Source: Stutzerimonas zhaodongensis (GTDB lineage: Bacteria > Pseudomonadota > Gammaproteobacteria > Pseudomonadales > Pseudomonadaceae). From it: 64,000 bases of DNA. A program made the position numbers and the translations under genes. Each line of letters begins with the position of its first letter. The stretch's first letter is position 1. Location of the stretch: assembly GCF_003696365.1 (NCBI RefSeq), contig NZ_RFFM01000002.1, positions 558,001 to 622,000 of the forward strand, written 5' to 3'. Below are positions 23,386 to 33,999 of this stretch, piece by piece. The notes below the pieces were generated by a model, which did no database searches, had not been told where the DNA came from, and saw nothing but the letters and a program-made list of their open reading frames with translations.

Positions 23386-24045
23386 TCACACCAACAGACT
23401 ATCGACCACAGCGCTCACCTGAGTACCTTGCACTTGTTCTTCCAGAGCGAATCGCTCGAGCAAGTTGCGCACAGGTGCGAAAGACCGGCGATGAATGATG
23501 GTCGGCCCAAGCCGCTGCAGAGCATCCAGGTGAACCGGGGTCGGGTAGCCCTTATGACTGGCAAGACCATACCCGGGATAGCAGAGATCCAGCGCGCACA
23601 TTTCGCGGTCACGACTGACTTTTGCCAGGATGGACGCCGCCGCGATCGCAGGCACTTGGCCGTCACCCTGTATGACCGGTGCACTTGGCACCGACAGTTG
23701 AGGACAGCGGTTGCCATCGATCAGCGCCAGTCGAGGCGTCACGCTCAACCCCTCCACAGCGCGCTTCATCGCCAGCATCGTCGCGTGGAGGATGTTCAAC
23801 TGATCGATCTCGTTCACCTCGGCACGAGCGATGCACCACGCCAGAGATTTCTCGCAGATCTCATCGAACAGCGCTTCACGCCTTGCTGCGGTCAGCTTTT
23901 TTGAATCATTGAGCCCATCGATAGGCCGACGGGGATCAAGGATTACCGCAGCCGTAACCACCGGCCCACAAAGCGGACCTCGGCCGACCTCGTCGACACC
24001 TGCCACCAGGTCTTCGACCAGATTGAAATCCAGCCCAATCTGCAT
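23386..24045 (-). CDS. rnhB: Ribonuclease HII
   Basis: Cuts RNA in RNA/DNA hybrids and removes single ribonucleotides misincorporated in DNA. The 219-residue protein has the type 2 signature [17 protein letters not shown] with the catalytic Asp-Glu pair, [24 protein letters not shown] with the third acidic residue, and [15 protein letters not shown]. The C terminus extends about ten residues past the typical end. The ATG overlaps the lpxB stop by one base (TGATG). Confidence 0.96.
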   Translation of the reverse strand: MQIGLDFNLVEDLVAGVDEVGRGPLCGPVVTAAVILDPRRPIDGLNDSKKLTAARREALFDEICEKSLAWCIARAEVNEIDQLNILHATMLAMKRAVEGLSVTPRLALIDGNRCPQLSVPSAPVIQGDGQVPAIAAASILAKVSRDREMCALDLCYPGYGLASHKGYPTPVHLDALQRLGPTIIHRRSFAPVRNLLERFALEEQVQGTQVSAVVDSLLV

Positions 24046-25178
24046 CAGCTCGCCTCTACCAATTCAAGCACCGCCTGGGCAGCCTGACTCGACGCGTCAC
24101 AGCGTAACGTGCGGTGTATGGCGTCGAAGCCCTCGGTCTGGATATCGCCATTATCAAGCAGGGGCGACAGCAGCTGCGCCATCGCCTCTGGTGTTGCGGC
24201 ATCCTGCAGAAGCTCCGGCACCAGCAGGCGCTGGGCAAGCAGGTTTGGTAAAGCCACATAAGGGCTCTTCACAAGGCGTTTGAGAATACGGAATGTCAGG
24301 GGTGCAACGCTGTAGGCAACGACCATTGGCCGCTTGTACAAGAGCGCCTCCAGGGTCGCGGTTCCGGAAGCGATCAGCACTGCGTTGCAAGCGGCGAGCG
24401 CTTCGTGGGAATGGCCATCAAGCAGAGTCAGCGGCAAGTCACGGCCTACCAGCAGGTGCTCCAGTTGAGCACGGCGCTCTGGACTGGCACAGGGAACCAC
24501 GAACCGGATGCCGGGACGCATGGCTCGCAGCCGGTCGGCAGCGCTGAGAAAGAGCTCGCCAAGCCGACCCACCTCGCCGCCCCGACTACCTGGCATGAGC
24601 GCCACTATCAACCCATCCTGCGGCAGATTCAGCGCCGCCCTAGCGGCAGACCGATCTGCCTCGAGGGGAATCGTATCGGCCAGCGGATGTCCCACGAAAC
24701 GCACCGCCACCTGATGCGCGTCGTAGAACTTCGCTTCGAACGGAAACAGAGTCAACATCAGGTCGCAGGCGTCTCGGATCTTCAATACCCGCTTCTGACG
24801 CCACGCCCAGACCGAGGGACTGACGTAGTGGACCGTCTTGATCCCGCGGCGACGCAGCTTCAGCGCAAGGTCTAGGTTGAAGTCAGGGGCGTCTATGCCG
24901 ATGAAGACGTCCGGGCGGGCCTCTAGAAAGGTTTCCAGCAATCGCTTGCGTCGCGCCAGCAGTTCAGGCAGTCGTCCAAGCACTTCGACCAGCCCCATCA
25001 CCGCGAGGCGTTCGAGCGGAAAATAGGATTTAAGACCCTGAGCCTCCATGCGCGTCCCGCCAACCCCAATAAATCGCACGTCCGGGTGATGCGCTCTCAG
25101 CGCCTGCATGAGACCCGCGCCGAGGATGTCGCCGGAGGCTTCTCCGGCCACCAGCGCAACTGTCAGCGGCCTGGACAT
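24045..25178 (-). CDS. lpxB: Lipid-A-disaccharide synthase
   Basis: Family GT19 glycosyltransferase that joins 2,3-diacylglucosamine-1-phosphate and its UDP form into the lipid A disaccharide on the inner membrane. The 377-residue protein has the N-terminal motif [50 protein letters not shown] and the C-terminal donor site with [17 protein letters not shown] and [20 protein letters not shown]. It starts one base after the lpxA stop. The lpxD-fabZ-lpxA-lpxB-rnhB order is widely conserved. Confidence 0.98.
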   Translation of the reverse strand: MSRPLTVALVAGEASGDILGAGLMQALRAHHPDVRFIGVGGTRMEAQGLKSYFPLERLAVMGLVEVLGRLPELLARRKRLLETFLEARPDVFIGIDAPDFNLDLALKLRRRGIKTVHYVSPSVWAWRQKRVLKIRDACDLMLTLFPFEAKFYDAHQVAVRFVGHPLADTIPLEADRSAARAALNLPQDGLIVALMPGSRGGEVGRLGELFLSAADRLRAMRPGIRFVVPCASPERRAQLEHLLVGRDLPLTLLDGHSHEALAACNAVLIASGTATLEALLYKRPMVVAYSVAPLTFRILKRLVKSPYVALPNLLAQRLLVPELLQDAATPEAMAQLLSPLLDNGDIQTEGFDAIHRTLRCDASSQAAQAVLELVEAS

Positions 25179-25179
25179 G

Positions 25180-25956
25180 TCAGCGGGTTATGCCGCGGTT
25201 GGAGGCCTGTATCGAATCCCTGAACAGCGCCACTTCGGGAAACTGCCGAGCATCCTCATCAAGCGCAGCAAGCGCGGCCTCGACCGTCATACCTTTGCGG
25301 TAAACGATCTTGTATGCATTACGCAGTGCAAGAATGGCTTCAGGGCTGAAGCCGCGACGTCGCATGCCTTCGAAGTTCATGCTGCGTGCCTCGGCTGGGT
25401 TGCCAAAGACGGTAACGAACGCCGGGACGTCTTTGCCGATAGCAGTCCCCATGCCTGAAAAACTGTACGCACCAATATGGCAATACTGATGGACCAAGGT
25501 AAAGCCGGAGAGAATTGCCCAGTCCCCAACATGCACATGCCCAGCCAGCGCAGTGTTATTGACCAGGATGCAGTGGTTGGCGATCACACTGTCATGACCA
25601 ATATGTGCGTAGGCCATGATCAGATTATGGTCACCGATCGTGGTTTCACTTCGATCCTGCACCGTGCCGCGATGAATGGTCACACCCTCACGAATGACGT
25701 TGTGATCACCGATTACCAGCCGAGTAGGCTCGCCCTTGTACTTCATGTCGGGCGTATCTTCACCGACTGAGGAAAATTGAAAGATACGATTATGTCGACC
25801 TATGCGGGTCGGCCCCTTGATGACCACATGTGATGCGACCACCGTCCCCTCGCCTATCTCGACCTCCGGACCGATTATCGACCAGGGGCCGACCTGCACG
25901 TCATCTGCCAGTCGGGCCGCTGGATCGACGATGGCGCGAGGGTCGATCAAACTCAT
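25180..25956 (-). CDS. lpxA: UDP-N-acetylglucosamine acyltransferase
   Basis: First enzyme of lipid A synthesis; it transfers a 3-hydroxyacyl chain from ACP to UDP-GlcNAc. The 258-residue protein is a left-handed beta helix of hexapeptide repeats (residues 1 to about 185) followed by a helical C terminus. The catalytic His is His121 in AYAHIGHD. Met169 (in YSFSGMGT) occupies the acyl-chain ruler position that in P. aeruginosa selects 3-hydroxydecanoyl chains, where E. coli has Gly173, so a C10 preference is predicted. The start at 25956 makes an ATGA overlap with fabZ; a six-residue longer reading is not favoured. Confidence 0.97.
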   Translation of the reverse strand: MSLIDPRAIVDPAARLADDVQVGPWSIIGPEVEIGEGTVVASHVVIKGPTRIGRHNRIFQFSSVGEDTPDMKYKGEPTRLVIGDHNVIREGVTIHRGTVQDRSETTIGDHNLIMAYAHIGHDSVIANHCILVNNTALAGHVHVGDWAILSGFTLVHQYCHIGAYSFSGMGTAIGKDVPAFVTVFGNPAEARSMNFEGMRRRGFSPEAILALRNAYKIVYRKGMTVEAALAALDEDARQFPEVALFRDSIQASNRGITR

Positions 25957-26393
25957 ATCTTCTGTTCCGCACAAATAATCTCAGCCGAACATACCGCCTT
26001 GCCGTCGACGCTGGCACGACAGTCGAACTTCCAGATCCCGCGTTTAGCACTGATGAACGATGCCTCTAATGCCAGTTGGTCGCCTGGCACGACTGGCTGA
26101 CGAAAGCGCAACTTGTCCGAGCCGACGAAATAGTAGAGCGTTCCATCAGCAGGCTTAGCGCCCATCATCTTGAAACCCAGCAACCCGGCGGCCTGCGCCA
26201 TAGCTTCGATGATCAATACGCCAGGCATGATGGGGTGCTGAGGAAAATGACCGTTGAAGAACGGCTCATTGATAGTGACGTTCTTGTAAGCACGAACACG
26301 CTTGGCTTCCGTATCCAGCTCCACCACTCGATCAACCAGCAGAAACGGGTATCGGTGGGGAAGGTATTCGCGAATCTCGTTGATATCCATCAT
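25953..26393 (-). CDS. fabZ: 3-hydroxyacyl-ACP dehydratase FabZ
   Basis: Dehydrates 3-hydroxyacyl-ACP in fatty acid elongation and so competes with LpxA and LpxD for the same substrates. The 146-residue hot-dog protein starts [19 protein letters not shown]. Its active-site residues are His49 in [12 protein letters not shown] and Glu63 in [11 protein letters not shown]. The start at 26393 gives the family length; the longer frame adds hydrophobic residues unlike FabZ. It lies 97 bp after lpxD and overlaps lpxA by four bases. Confidence 0.97.
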   Translation of the reverse strand: MMDINEIREYLPHRYPFLLVDRVVELDTEAKRVRAYKNVTINEPFFNGHFPQHPIMPGVLIIEAMAQAAGLLGFKMMGAKPADGTLYYFVGSDKLRFRQPVVPGDQLALEASFISAKRGIWKFDCRASVDGKAVCSAEIICAEQKI

Positions 26394-26490
26394 GAAGAAA
26401 AAGCCCGTAGGAAGTATGGGAGCCAGCTCGGCTATGAAACCGAGCAACCCGATGGCGAAGCCTCTGGGAGAGAACGATCAGACTGCTGGT

Positions 26491-27549
26491 TCAGCCATCA
26501 GAAGATGCATCCCCGCTCGGGGTCACGGAAGCCAGGCGTTTTTCCACTTGTTGCAGGCGACGAGCCATGTCGTCGAGATGCCGAATCCGGGCGGCACTTT
26601 TGCGCCATTCAGCAGCCGGCTGCATAGCTGTGCCAGACGAATAGCTGCCCGGCTCGGTAATCGATCGAGTAACCATGGTCATGCCAGTAATGAATACGTT
26701 ATCGCAAACCTCGATATGGCCAACGAGCCCGACACCGCCAGCAATCATGCAGTTACGCCCGATTTTCGTGCTGCCGGAAACGCCAGCACAACCCGCCATG
26801 GCGGTGTTATCACCGATCTGAACGTTGTGCGCGATCATGATCTGGTTATCCAGCTTCACGCCGTTTCCGATCACGGTATCCGATATGGCCCCACGGTCGA
26901 TTGTCGTGTTGGCACCGATTTCGACATCGTTGCCGATCCGCACCCCACCAAGCTGAGCGATTTTTTCCCAGCTACCACGCTCGTTGGCAAAGCCGAAACC
27001 TTCTCCACCAATGACGGCACCAGGCTGGATGACAACCCTCTCGCCAATGGTCACGTCATGACAGAGAGTAACTCGAGCCGCTAGACGCCCACCCGCACCA
27101 ATGCGCGACCTTGCCCCAACAACCGAGTGGGAACCGATCTCGACGTCTGGACCAATCCAAGCGTTAGCCTCGATCACCACCAGAGCCCCTACGCGAGCAC
27201 TGGGATCGACGTGCGCACTCGAATCAACGACTGCACTCGGATGCACGCCGACTGCTGCCAGAGGGCGCCGCTCGAACAGGTGCGAAAGACGTGCGTAAGC
27301 AAGATAGGGATTGGCCACGATGAGGGCTACGCCCTCATAACCCTCGGCATCCTTCGCCGTAAGCAACACTGCCCCTGCCTGTGTGTCAGCAAGGAACCTT
27401 CGATACTGGGCATTGGCCAGAAAGCTCAAATGTTCGGGACCGGCGTCCTGCAACGTCGCCAACCCGGTCACCCGCAGCGTCGGATCGCCGCGCAGCTCCG
27501 CATCCAATTGCTCGGCCAAGTCGCCGAGCATATAGACAACACTACTCAT
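26491..27549 (-). CDS. lpxD: UDP-3-O-(3-hydroxyacyl)glucosamine N-acyltransferase
   Basis: Third step of lipid A synthesis, adding the N-linked 3-hydroxyacyl chain. The 352-residue protein has an N-terminal uridine-binding domain (about 1-100, with [13 protein letters not shown]), a hexapeptide-repeat beta helix (about 100-310) with [12 protein letters not shown] and the catalytic His in [12 protein letters not shown], and a C-terminal helix ([20 protein letters not shown]). The start is the ATG at 27549, which shares one base with the skp stop (TGATG). One TTG codon earlier is the only alternative. Confidence 0.97.
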   Translation of the reverse strand: MSSVVYMLGDLAEQLDAELRGDPTLRVTGLATLQDAGPEHLSFLANAQYRRFLADTQAGAVLLTAKDAEGYEGVALIVANPYLAYARLSHLFERRPLAAVGVHPSAVVDSSAHVDPSARVGALVVIEANAWIGPDVEIGSHSVVGARSRIGAGGRLAARVTLCHDVTIGERVVIQPGAVIGGEGFGFANERGSWEKIAQLGGVRIGNDVEIGANTTIDRGAISDTVIGNGVKLDNQIMIAHNVQIGDNTAMAGCAGVSGSTKIGRNCMIAGGVGLVGHIEVCDNVFITGMTMVTRSITEPGSYSSGTAMQPAAEWRKSAARIRHLDDMARRLQQVEKRLASVTPSGDASSDG

Positions 27550-28052
27550 CAACGCTGCTGATTCATGCGCTCGATGACTTGGCGGGTGATGTCAAATTGC
27601 GGCTTGACATCGACCACCGCACCGCGCTCGAGCACCAGATCGAAGTTGCCCTTCTTGATGACGTCTTCAACCGACTTGTCCAACTTGGGCTTGAGCTGCT
27701 TGAGCATGTCGCGGTCGGCAGCTGCCTTGGATTCGTTAAGTTCCTTGGACAGAAACTGGAAGTCACGGGCCTTCTGCTTGAATTCCAACTCCAAACGCTC
27801 GCGCTCTGCCTGCTGCATCTTGTCGCCGTCCTTACCCAAGCGATCCTGGATGCGTTTAGCATCGCTTTCCAAGCCCTTTAGCTTCTCGAGCTGGGGTCCG
27901 AACTTTTTCTCGGCATCGACTGAGTAGCGCTTGGCTGCATCTGATTCGAGCAACGCCATCTGGTAATTCATAACCGCAATCTTCATTTCAGCGAATGCGG
28001 GGGTTGCCGCCAAGGTAACGGCAACAACAAGCAATTGAGTCAACTTACGCAC
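27549..28052 (-). CDS. skp: Periplasmic chaperone Skp (OmpH)
   Basis: Trimeric periplasmic holdase that carries unfolded outer-membrane proteins to the Bam complex. The product of about 167 residues has a signal peptide ([21 protein letters not shown]) ending at AFA. The mature part starts [20 protein letters not shown], then has long charged helices (about residues 45-130) and the conserved end [15 protein letters not shown]. The start is uncertain: a GTG at 28052 matches the pseudomonad N terminus, and another GTG lies 12 bases upstream. It follows bamA by 47 bp and overlaps lpxD. Confidence 0.94.
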   Translation of the reverse strand: MRKLTQLLVVAVTLAATPAFAEMKIAVMNYQMALLESDAAKRYSVDAEKKFGPQLEKLKGLESDAKRIQDRLGKDGDKMQQAERERLELEFKQKARDFQFLSKELNESKAAADRDMLKQLKPKLDKSVEDVIKKGNFDLVLERGAVVDVKPQFDITRQVIERMNQQR

Positions 28053-28099
28053 TGTATTTACCACTCTTCATGTAGACACTGGAGCGTCGCTCCAGATGA

Positions 28100-30484
28100 T
28101 TAAAAGGTTTGCCCAAGCGAGAACTGGAAGACCTGTGTATCTGCGTCGTCCGGCTTCATGACCGGCATGGCCAGACTGAAGCTTAGCGGGCCCATGGCTG
28201 TGATCCACGTCAGGCCGACACCAACGGAACTGGCCATGTCGCCAATATCGATATCGCTGCACTTGGCTGACCCGGACGGACAATTCGTATCGTAGACGTT
28301 ACCGACGTCCCAGAACACTGACGTGCGCAGCGAGCGCTGATCTTTGACGAACGGCATCGGAAAGAGAACTTCAACGCCACCTTGAATTAATACGTTACCG
28401 CCAAATGGGAGCGCATCTCGATCTGGATCGGTGCAAAGTTCTCCTTCGCATTGGCCAGGAGGCAGCGGATTTCCGTTTCTATAGGCAGTGCTAGGAGTGC
28501 TGCGCGGGCCAAGACTGCTGTCCTCGAAGCCGCGGACCGAGTTGAAGCCACCCGCGTAGTAATGCTCATAGAACGGCAGGCGAGAGGTCGATCCGTATGC
28601 ATCGCCATAACCCAACTGTGTATGCAGGCGCATGGTGTAGGTCTTGGTGACCGGCAAGAACAACTGGGCGTTGTAATCGAGTTTGTAGAAGGAGAGGTCG
28701 CTACCTGGAATGGTGGTTTCAAAGGAGAGGCTCTGAGAATGGCCACGCGTCGCAAGCACACCACGGTTCAACGTGGACTCGGACCAGCCTACGGATGCCT
28801 TGAAGTTGAGGTAGCTGTCACCTTCTTGTTCGATAAAGTCGAAAATCTCGTCGACTGTATAACGGCCACTATCGATGGTGTCCTGCTGTGCGGACAAACC
28901 GAACGACAGACGCGACGTTTCACTGATCGGATAACCAATATTGACACCACCGCCAAGACTGTCGACCGAGTAGCTAGAGACGTCGTAGTCCAGCTCATCG
29001 TAATCGGTGGTCCGATAGAAAGCGTTGTATCCAAGGCTGACGCCGTCTTCAGTCCAGTAGGGATCCACGAAGCCGAAGTTATAGCGCGACTGGTATTCGC
29101 TACGCGTCAATCCCAGACTGACACGATTGCCCGTGCCCAGGAAGTTGTTCTGGCTGATCGAACCGCCGAGAATCAGACCGGCATTCTGAGCGAAGCCTAT
29201 GCTCGCCATGATCGAACCGGACGGCTGTTCCTCGACGCTGTAGTTCACATCGATCTGGTCGTCGGTGCCAGGAACCTGAGGGGTCTCAACGTTCACTTCC
29301 TTGAAGAAACCCAGACGCTCCAGACGAGTTTTGGATTGGTCGATCAGATAGGTCGAGGCCCAGCCGCCTTCCATCTGCCGCATCTCGCGACGTAACACTT
29401 CGTCTTCGGTCTTAGTATTGCCTCGGAAGTTGACGCGATTGACGTAGGCTCGCTTGCCCGGATCGACCACGAAGGTGATCGCGACGGTGTTGTCCTCGTC
29501 ATTCGTTTCAGGCACGCCGTTGACGTTTGCGAACGTGTAGCCCTCGTTACCCAACCGGCGCGTGATCAACTCTGAAGTAGTGGTCATCACCTTACGCGAA
29601 AAGACCTGCCCTTCCTTAGCCAGCAGAAGTGACTGGAGCTCTTCCTGAGGCACCTTGAGATCGCCGCTCAACTTGACGTCACTAACCGTATATCGATCGC
29701 CTTCGGCAATGTTGACCGTAACGTAGACGTCCTTCTTGTCAGGCGTGATGGATACCTGAGTTGAGGTGATATCCATGTTGATGTAACCGCGATCCAAGTA
29801 ATAGGAACGCAGACGCTCCAAGTCACCGGAAAGCTTTTCCCGCGCGTATTTGTCATCGTTGCGGAAGAATGAAAGCCAGTTGCTAGTTTTGAGTTCGAAA
29901 AGATCGGTAAGGTCTTCGTCAGGAAATACCGAATTTCCGACCACATTTATATGCTTGATCGCAGCGACTGAGCCTTCATTGATATCGATCTTCAACGCAA
30001 CGCGATTTCGCGGCTGTGGAACGACTTTAGTTTCGATAGTCGCAGAATAACGTCCCTGCGCAACATATTGACGCTGCAGCTCGTTACGAACACCTTCAAG
30101 AGTCGCCCGCTGAAAGATCTCGCCCTCAGCCAAGCCTGACTGCTGCAGACCGGAGAGCAAATCCTCGGTCTTGATTGCCTTGTTGCCATCGATCTCAACA
30201 CCGGAAATCGAAGGACGCTCGACCACGTTGATCACCAGCACGTCACCTTCGCGGCCCAGCTGGATATCTTCGAAGAACCCTGTACGGAATAGTGCGCGGG
30301 TGGCGTCTACCAGACGAGTATCGTCTGCCGCCTGACCAACGTTCAGCGGCAAGGCGCCGAATACGCTGCCAGCTGAAACGCGTTGCAGACCGTTGACTCG
30401 TATATCGGAGATGGTGAAGGACTCAGCGTGAACTTCGGCAATCATCAGTGCGGAGATAACCGCAGGTAGCAGCAGACGTTTCAT
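28100..30484 (-). CDS. bamA: Outer membrane protein assembly factor BamA
   Basis: Central outer-membrane component that inserts beta-barrel proteins. The 794-residue product has a signal peptide (cleavage near VHAES), five POTRA domains (about residues 22-425, starting FTISDIRVNGLQRVS) and a C-terminal 16-strand barrel. The lid-loop signature VRGFEDSSLGPR is about 150 residues before the end, and the last residues FQFSLGQTF end in the expected aromatic. The start at 30484 has AAAGGA upstream and places the signal peptide first; a 19-residue longer reading does not. It lies between rseP and skp, the usual order. Confidence 0.98.
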   Translation of the reverse strand: MKRLLLPAVISALMIAEVHAESFTISDIRVNGLQRVSAGSVFGALPLNVGQAADDTRLVDATRALFRTGFFEDIQLGREGDVLVINVVERPSISGVEIDGNKAIKTEDLLSGLQQSGLAEGEIFQRATLEGVRNELQRQYVAQGRYSATIETKVVPQPRNRVALKIDINEGSVAAIKHINVVGNSVFPDEDLTDLFELKTSNWLSFFRNDDKYAREKLSGDLERLRSYYLDRGYINMDITSTQVSITPDKKDVYVTVNIAEGDRYTVSDVKLSGDLKVPQEELQSLLLAKEGQVFSRKVMTTTSELITRRLGNEGYTFANVNGVPETNDEDNTVAITFVVDPGKRAYVNRVNFRGNTKTEDEVLRREMRQMEGGWASTYLIDQSKTRLERLGFFKEVNVETPQVPGTDDQIDVNYSVEEQPSGSIMASIGFAQNAGLILGGSISQNNFLGTGNRVSLGLTRSEYQSRYNFGFVDPYWTEDGVSLGYNAFYRTTDYDELDYDVSSYSVDSLGGGVNIGYPISETSRLSFGLSAQQDTIDSGRYTVDEIFDFIEQEGDSYLNFKASVGWSESTLNRGVLATRGHSQSLSFETTIPGSDLSFYKLDYNAQLFLPVTKTYTMRLHTQLGYGDAYGSTSRLPFYEHYYAGGFNSVRGFEDSSLGPRSTPSTAYRNGNPLPPGQCEGELCTDPDRDALPFGGNVLIQGGVEVLFPMPFVKDQRSLRTSVFWDVGNVYDTNCPSGSAKCSDIDIGDMASSVGVGLTWITAMGPLSFSLAMPVMKPDDADTQVFQFSLGQTF

Positions 30485-30553
30485 GAAGTCCTTTCTTTTC
30501 AAACCTGATAATTGAACCTGCGCTTGGCGCAGCGACATCAAGGTATATGGCGA

Positions 30554-31906
30554 TTAAAGGCGGCCAAGGTCGTTGACCAACGCAAGCAGCATCACCCCAA
30601 CAACCAGGCTGATACCGATCTGTACTCCCCACCCCTGGACCCTGTCCGACAGGGGACGTCCACGGACCCACTCGACCATATAGAAGAGCAGATGCCCACC
30701 ATCCAGGACCGGGATAGGCAATAGATTGAGTACTCCAAGGCTAATGCTCAGGTAGGCGAGGAAGTTAAGGAAATCGCCCACGCCGGACTGTGCAGAAGCG
30801 CCCGCCACTTTAGCAATGGTTATCGGGCCGCTCAAGTTTTTTACCGAGAGCTCGCCGAAGAGCATTTTCTTCAACGAATCGAGCGTCAACACGCTCATTG
30901 TCCATGTACGACTCAGCCCCTGACCTATTGCCTCGACAGGTCCGAAGCTGACATTACGAAGCATTTCCTGAGGCCACTCTCCCCCAGCGATGCCCGCCCC
31001 AAGATAGCCCCTTCGCTCGTCACCTTCACCACGTTGGGCCAGGTTCATAGGCAGCTCGATCATCAGCCCGCCCCGCTCTACCTGCAGAACAACTGATTTT
31101 CCGCCCAGCGGCCTGACGCGATCAATAACCTCCTGCCATTCGCCAAGTGGCTGGCCATCAAGGCTGACAAGCCGATCACCAAGACGCACCCCGGCGGCCT
31201 GAGCGGGCCCATCCGGATCTAATTGCGCGACGATAGGAGCGATCACCGGGCGCCATGGGCGAATACCTAGCGAACCTATGGGATCAGGCTCTTCAGCGCC
31301 TTTGAGCCAATTATTGAGCTCCAGCTGCAACCGCTGCGTCTGGCCGTCTTCTCCATCCCTGACCAACATCTCTAGCGAGCCGCTTTCACCGAGGCGCCTG
31401 ATGAGCTGCAGATTCACTTCCGACCAACCAGAAGTTGGCTTACCGTTGATCTCTACAATCTCCTGGCCGGCGGTTAAACCCGCACGGTCAGCCAAACTTC
31501 CAATTTCAACCGCGCCGACAACAGGACGTATCTGCTCCGTGCCGAGCATCGCCAGTGCCCAGAAGAACACGAGAGCGAGCAGGAAGTTGGCTATTGGGCC
31601 GGCTGACACGATAGCGATACGCTGCCTGACGGTTTTCCGATTGAACGTCTGATCCAACAACGCTGGCGGAACGTCGCCCTCGCGCTCATCAAGCATTTTC
31701 ACGTAGCCGCCAAGGGGAATCGCTGCAATGACAAACTCAGTGCCTTGTCGATCGTACCAGCGGCACAATGGCCGCCCAAACCCAACGGAGAACCTGAGCA
31801 CCTTCACGCCACAACGACGCGCAACCCAAAAATGCCCGTATTCGTGAAAGGTGACCAAAACCCCTAGCGCTACCAGGGTTCCGATGATCATGTACAGCGC
31901 GCTCAT
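30554..31906 (-). CDS. rseP: Site-2 zinc metalloprotease RseP
   Basis: Inner-membrane intramembrane protease that cleaves the anti-sigma factor (RseA or MucA) to release the envelope stress sigma factor, and trims signal peptides. The 450-residue protein has the zinc motif HEYGH (His21, Glu22, His25) in the first membrane helix, two tandem PDZ domains (about 115-310) and the third ligand motif LLPIPVLDGGHLLF near the C terminus. AGGGGAA lies five bases before the ATG at 31906. Placement just before bamA fits coordinate control of outer-membrane assembly. Confidence 0.97.
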   Translation of the reverse strand: MSALYMIIGTLVALGVLVTFHEYGHFWVARRCGVKVLRFSVGFGRPLCRWYDRQGTEFVIAAIPLGGYVKMLDEREGDVPPALLDQTFNRKTVRQRIAIVSAGPIANFLLALVFFWALAMLGTEQIRPVVGAVEIGSLADRAGLTAGQEIVEINGKPTSGWSEVNLQLIRRLGESGSLEMLVRDGEDGQTQRLQLELNNWLKGAEEPDPIGSLGIRPWRPVIAPIVAQLDPDGPAQAAGVRLGDRLVSLDGQPLGEWQEVIDRVRPLGGKSVVLQVERGGLMIELPMNLAQRGEGDERRGYLGAGIAGGEWPQEMLRNVSFGPVEAIGQGLSRTWTMSVLTLDSLKKMLFGELSVKNLSGPITIAKVAGASAQSGVGDFLNFLAYLSISLGVLNLLPIPVLDGGHLLFYMVEWVRGRPLSDRVQGWGVQIGISLVVGVMLLALVNDLGRL

Positions 31907-31996
31907 AGTTTCCCCTGCCTCGAAAGGCGATTTAGGCAGCCCTGAACCGAGCCGACTCCATACCAAAGAGCGGCAGCAGATCGGTGCTTCAAAGCA

Positions 31997-33187
31997 TTAG
32001 CGATTACGATCGTTCAGCCAGCTCGAAGCCAGAGCACGAGCTCGCGCATCGGCATCAAATATATCTGCCAGACAACGAGCCTCAACGGCCACTTCCCGAT
32101 CAAGAACGCCCTCGATGATACTCGCGATTTCCGTGAAGCGAATTCGACCATTGAGGAAAGCGTCTACCGCAATTTCATTTGCCGCATTAAGCATTGCAGG
32201 GGCAGTCCCTCCCTCTTGAGCAGCTTGTCGTGCGATGCGCAAACACGGAAACCTCTGTTGATCAGGGGCTTCAAAATCGAGGCGACCTGTCTGCAGGAGA
32301 TCAAGCGCAGAAACGCCCGAGTCGATGCGCTCGGGCCAAGCAAGCGCATGCGCAATTGGAGTGCGCATATCGGGGTTGCCCAGCTGAGCCAGAACCGAGC
32401 CATCGATGTAATCGACCATCGAATGAATGACACTTTGCGGATGAATGACCACTTCGATCTGATCTGGACGCGCATCGAATAACCAGCACGCCTCAATGAG
32501 TTCGAGCCCCTTGTTCATCATGCTGGCTGAATCCACGGAAATTTTTCGCCCCATGGACCAGTTCGGGTGTGCGCAGGCCTGGTCGACTGTAACTGACGAG
32601 AGCTGCTCGATGGGCAACGTGCGGAAGGGTCCGCCGGACGCCGTGAGCAAAATGCGCCTAACTCCTACATTGTGAAGTCCATCTGAGTAGTTGCCAGGCA
32701 AGCACTGGTAGATCGCATTGTGCTCGCTATCGATCGGAAGAAGCACTGCATCGCTGTCACGCAATGCCTGCATGAACAGCGCACCGGACATCACCAGTGC
32801 TTCCTTGTTTGCTAGCAACACGCGCTTACTGGCTTGAACGGCAGCCAGTGTCGGTCGTAAGCCGGCTGCGCCGACTATCGCCGCCATTACGATGTCGACC
32901 TCCGGGTGCGCAGACACTTCACTGAGCCCACCCTCTCCTACCAACACACGGGTCTTGATCCCGTCGCCGTCAAGCTGCGCCTGCAGCTCACGGGCGCGAG
33001 CACTATCATCAACGACTGCATAGCGAGGGCGATGCAGATGACAGAGATTGCGCAACTCAGCGATACGGCTGAACGCAGTGAGCGCAAAAGCCTGATAGCG
33101 CTCGGGATGCCGCGCTATGACGTCCAGGGTGCTCAACCCGATCGAACCAGTCGCCCCCAGGATGGTGACCTGCAAAGGACTACTCAC
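31997..33187 (-). CDS. dxr: 1-deoxy-D-xylulose 5-phosphate reductoisomerase
   Basis: Second, committed step of the MEP pathway: it turns DXP into methylerythritol phosphate with NADPH. The 396-residue protein has the NADPH motif [18 protein letters not shown], the metal and substrate segment [24 protein letters not shown] and [15 protein letters not shown]. The start is most likely a GTG at 33187, which forms a GTGA overlap with the cdsA stop and sits eight bases after GGGGG. A longer reading into cdsA is unlike the family. The substrate-loop Ser/Asn/Lys residues are present. Confidence 0.97.
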   Translation of the reverse strand: MSSPLQVTILGATGSIGLSTLDVIARHPERYQAFALTAFSRIAELRNLCHLHRPRYAVVDDSARARELQAQLDGDGIKTRVLVGEGGLSEVSAHPEVDIVMAAIVGAAGLRPTLAAVQASKRVLLANKEALVMSGALFMQALRDSDAVLLPIDSEHNAIYQCLPGNYSDGLHNVGVRRILLTASGGPFRTLPIEQLSSVTVDQACAHPNWSMGRKISVDSASMMNKGLELIEACWLFDARPDQIEVVIHPQSVIHSMVDYIDGSVLAQLGNPDMRTPIAHALAWPERIDSGVSALDLLQTGRLDFEAPDQQRFPCLRIARQAAQEGGTAPAMLNAANEIAVDAFLNGRIRFTEIASIIEGVLDREVAVEARCLADIFDADARARALASSWLNDRNR

Positions 33188-33999
33188 CAGGGCCCCCAGC
33201 CGGCAAGCCACAACAGTACGGTGAATAAGGGTACAGCGGCTGTCAAACTATCGATGCGATCCATTACACCGCCGTGGCCTGGCAACAACTGACTGCTGTC
33301 CTTGATACCTGAGCTGCGCTTGAACATGCTCTCGGTCAGGTCACCTACCACTGAAATGACCACTACAAGCGCAGCACCCAGCAGCGCAAGAGTGAGACCT
33401 CGCGGCGACCAACCGTGATAAAGACCTACGAGAAGCGTGATCAACAGGCTGGTGATGAGCCCACCAATAAGCCCTTCCCAGCTCTTGCCCGGACTAACCT
33501 GGGGCGCCAGCTTGCGACGCCCCAAGGCCTTCCCGGAAAAATAGGCCCCTATGTCGGCGGCCCAGACCAAAACCATCACCGCCACGATGAGCCAATTCCC
33601 TTGTGGCCAGTGTTTGAGCAGCACCAGCGCCTGCCAGGCAGGCAGTAGGATCAGCAGGCCGATCAACAGACTGCCAAAGCGTCCGCCCCAGTGGCGTTGA
33701 CTGTCCGGATAACTGAGCACAAGGGCAGTAGCCACCAACCACCACATCACGCTTAGCGAGAGCAACCAAGGCGCCAGCACGGGGAGCTGATAAAGCAGGA
33801 CCAGTAACAGTGCCACGACTACGGAATAACCCACCCGAGCAACCTGCCCAGACATCCCCGCCAGCCGCGCCCATTCCCAAGCGCCCAGAACGACAACTAC
33901 CCCGATGAATAGCGCGAACGCGAGCCCTTCGAGCAGAAAGAAGCCGATCAGCGCGATTGGCAGCAAGATGGCTGCGGTGATGATTCGTTGCTTTAGCAT
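33184..33999 (-). CDS. cdsA: Phosphatidate cytidylyltransferase
   Basis: Makes CDP-diacylglycerol from phosphatidic acid and CTP, the branch point of phospholipid synthesis. The 271-residue protein has about eight membrane helices and the family signature [19 protein letters not shown] followed by [15 protein letters not shown] near the C terminus, with the metal-binding acidic residues. It starts with [18 protein letters not shown]. It overlaps uppS by seven bases and dxr by four, so the three are translated as one block. Confidence 0.97.
   Translation of the reverse strand: MLKQRIITAAILLPIALIGFFLLEGLAFALFIGVVVVLGAWEWARLAGMSGQVARVGYSVVVALLLVLLYQLPVLAPWLLSLSVMWWLVATALVLSYPDSQRHWGGRFGSLLIGLLILLPAWQALVLLKHWPQGNWLIVAVMVLVWAADIGAYFSGKALGRRKLAPQVSPGKSWEGLIGGLITSLLITLLVGLYHGWSPRGLTLALLGAALVVVISVVGDLTESMFKRSSGIKDSSQLLPGHGGVMDRIDSLTAAVPLFTVLLWLAGWGPW

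Noticed and set aside
26302..27084. A 260-codon plus-strand frame across lpxD and fabZ
   Set aside because: Both minus-strand genes are certain, and the frame is rich in Asn, Asp and His from reverse-read hexapeptide repeats.
28451..29395. A 314-codon plus-strand frame inside bamA
   Set aside because: It is antisense to the barrel-coding part of bamA, with no start signal or motif.
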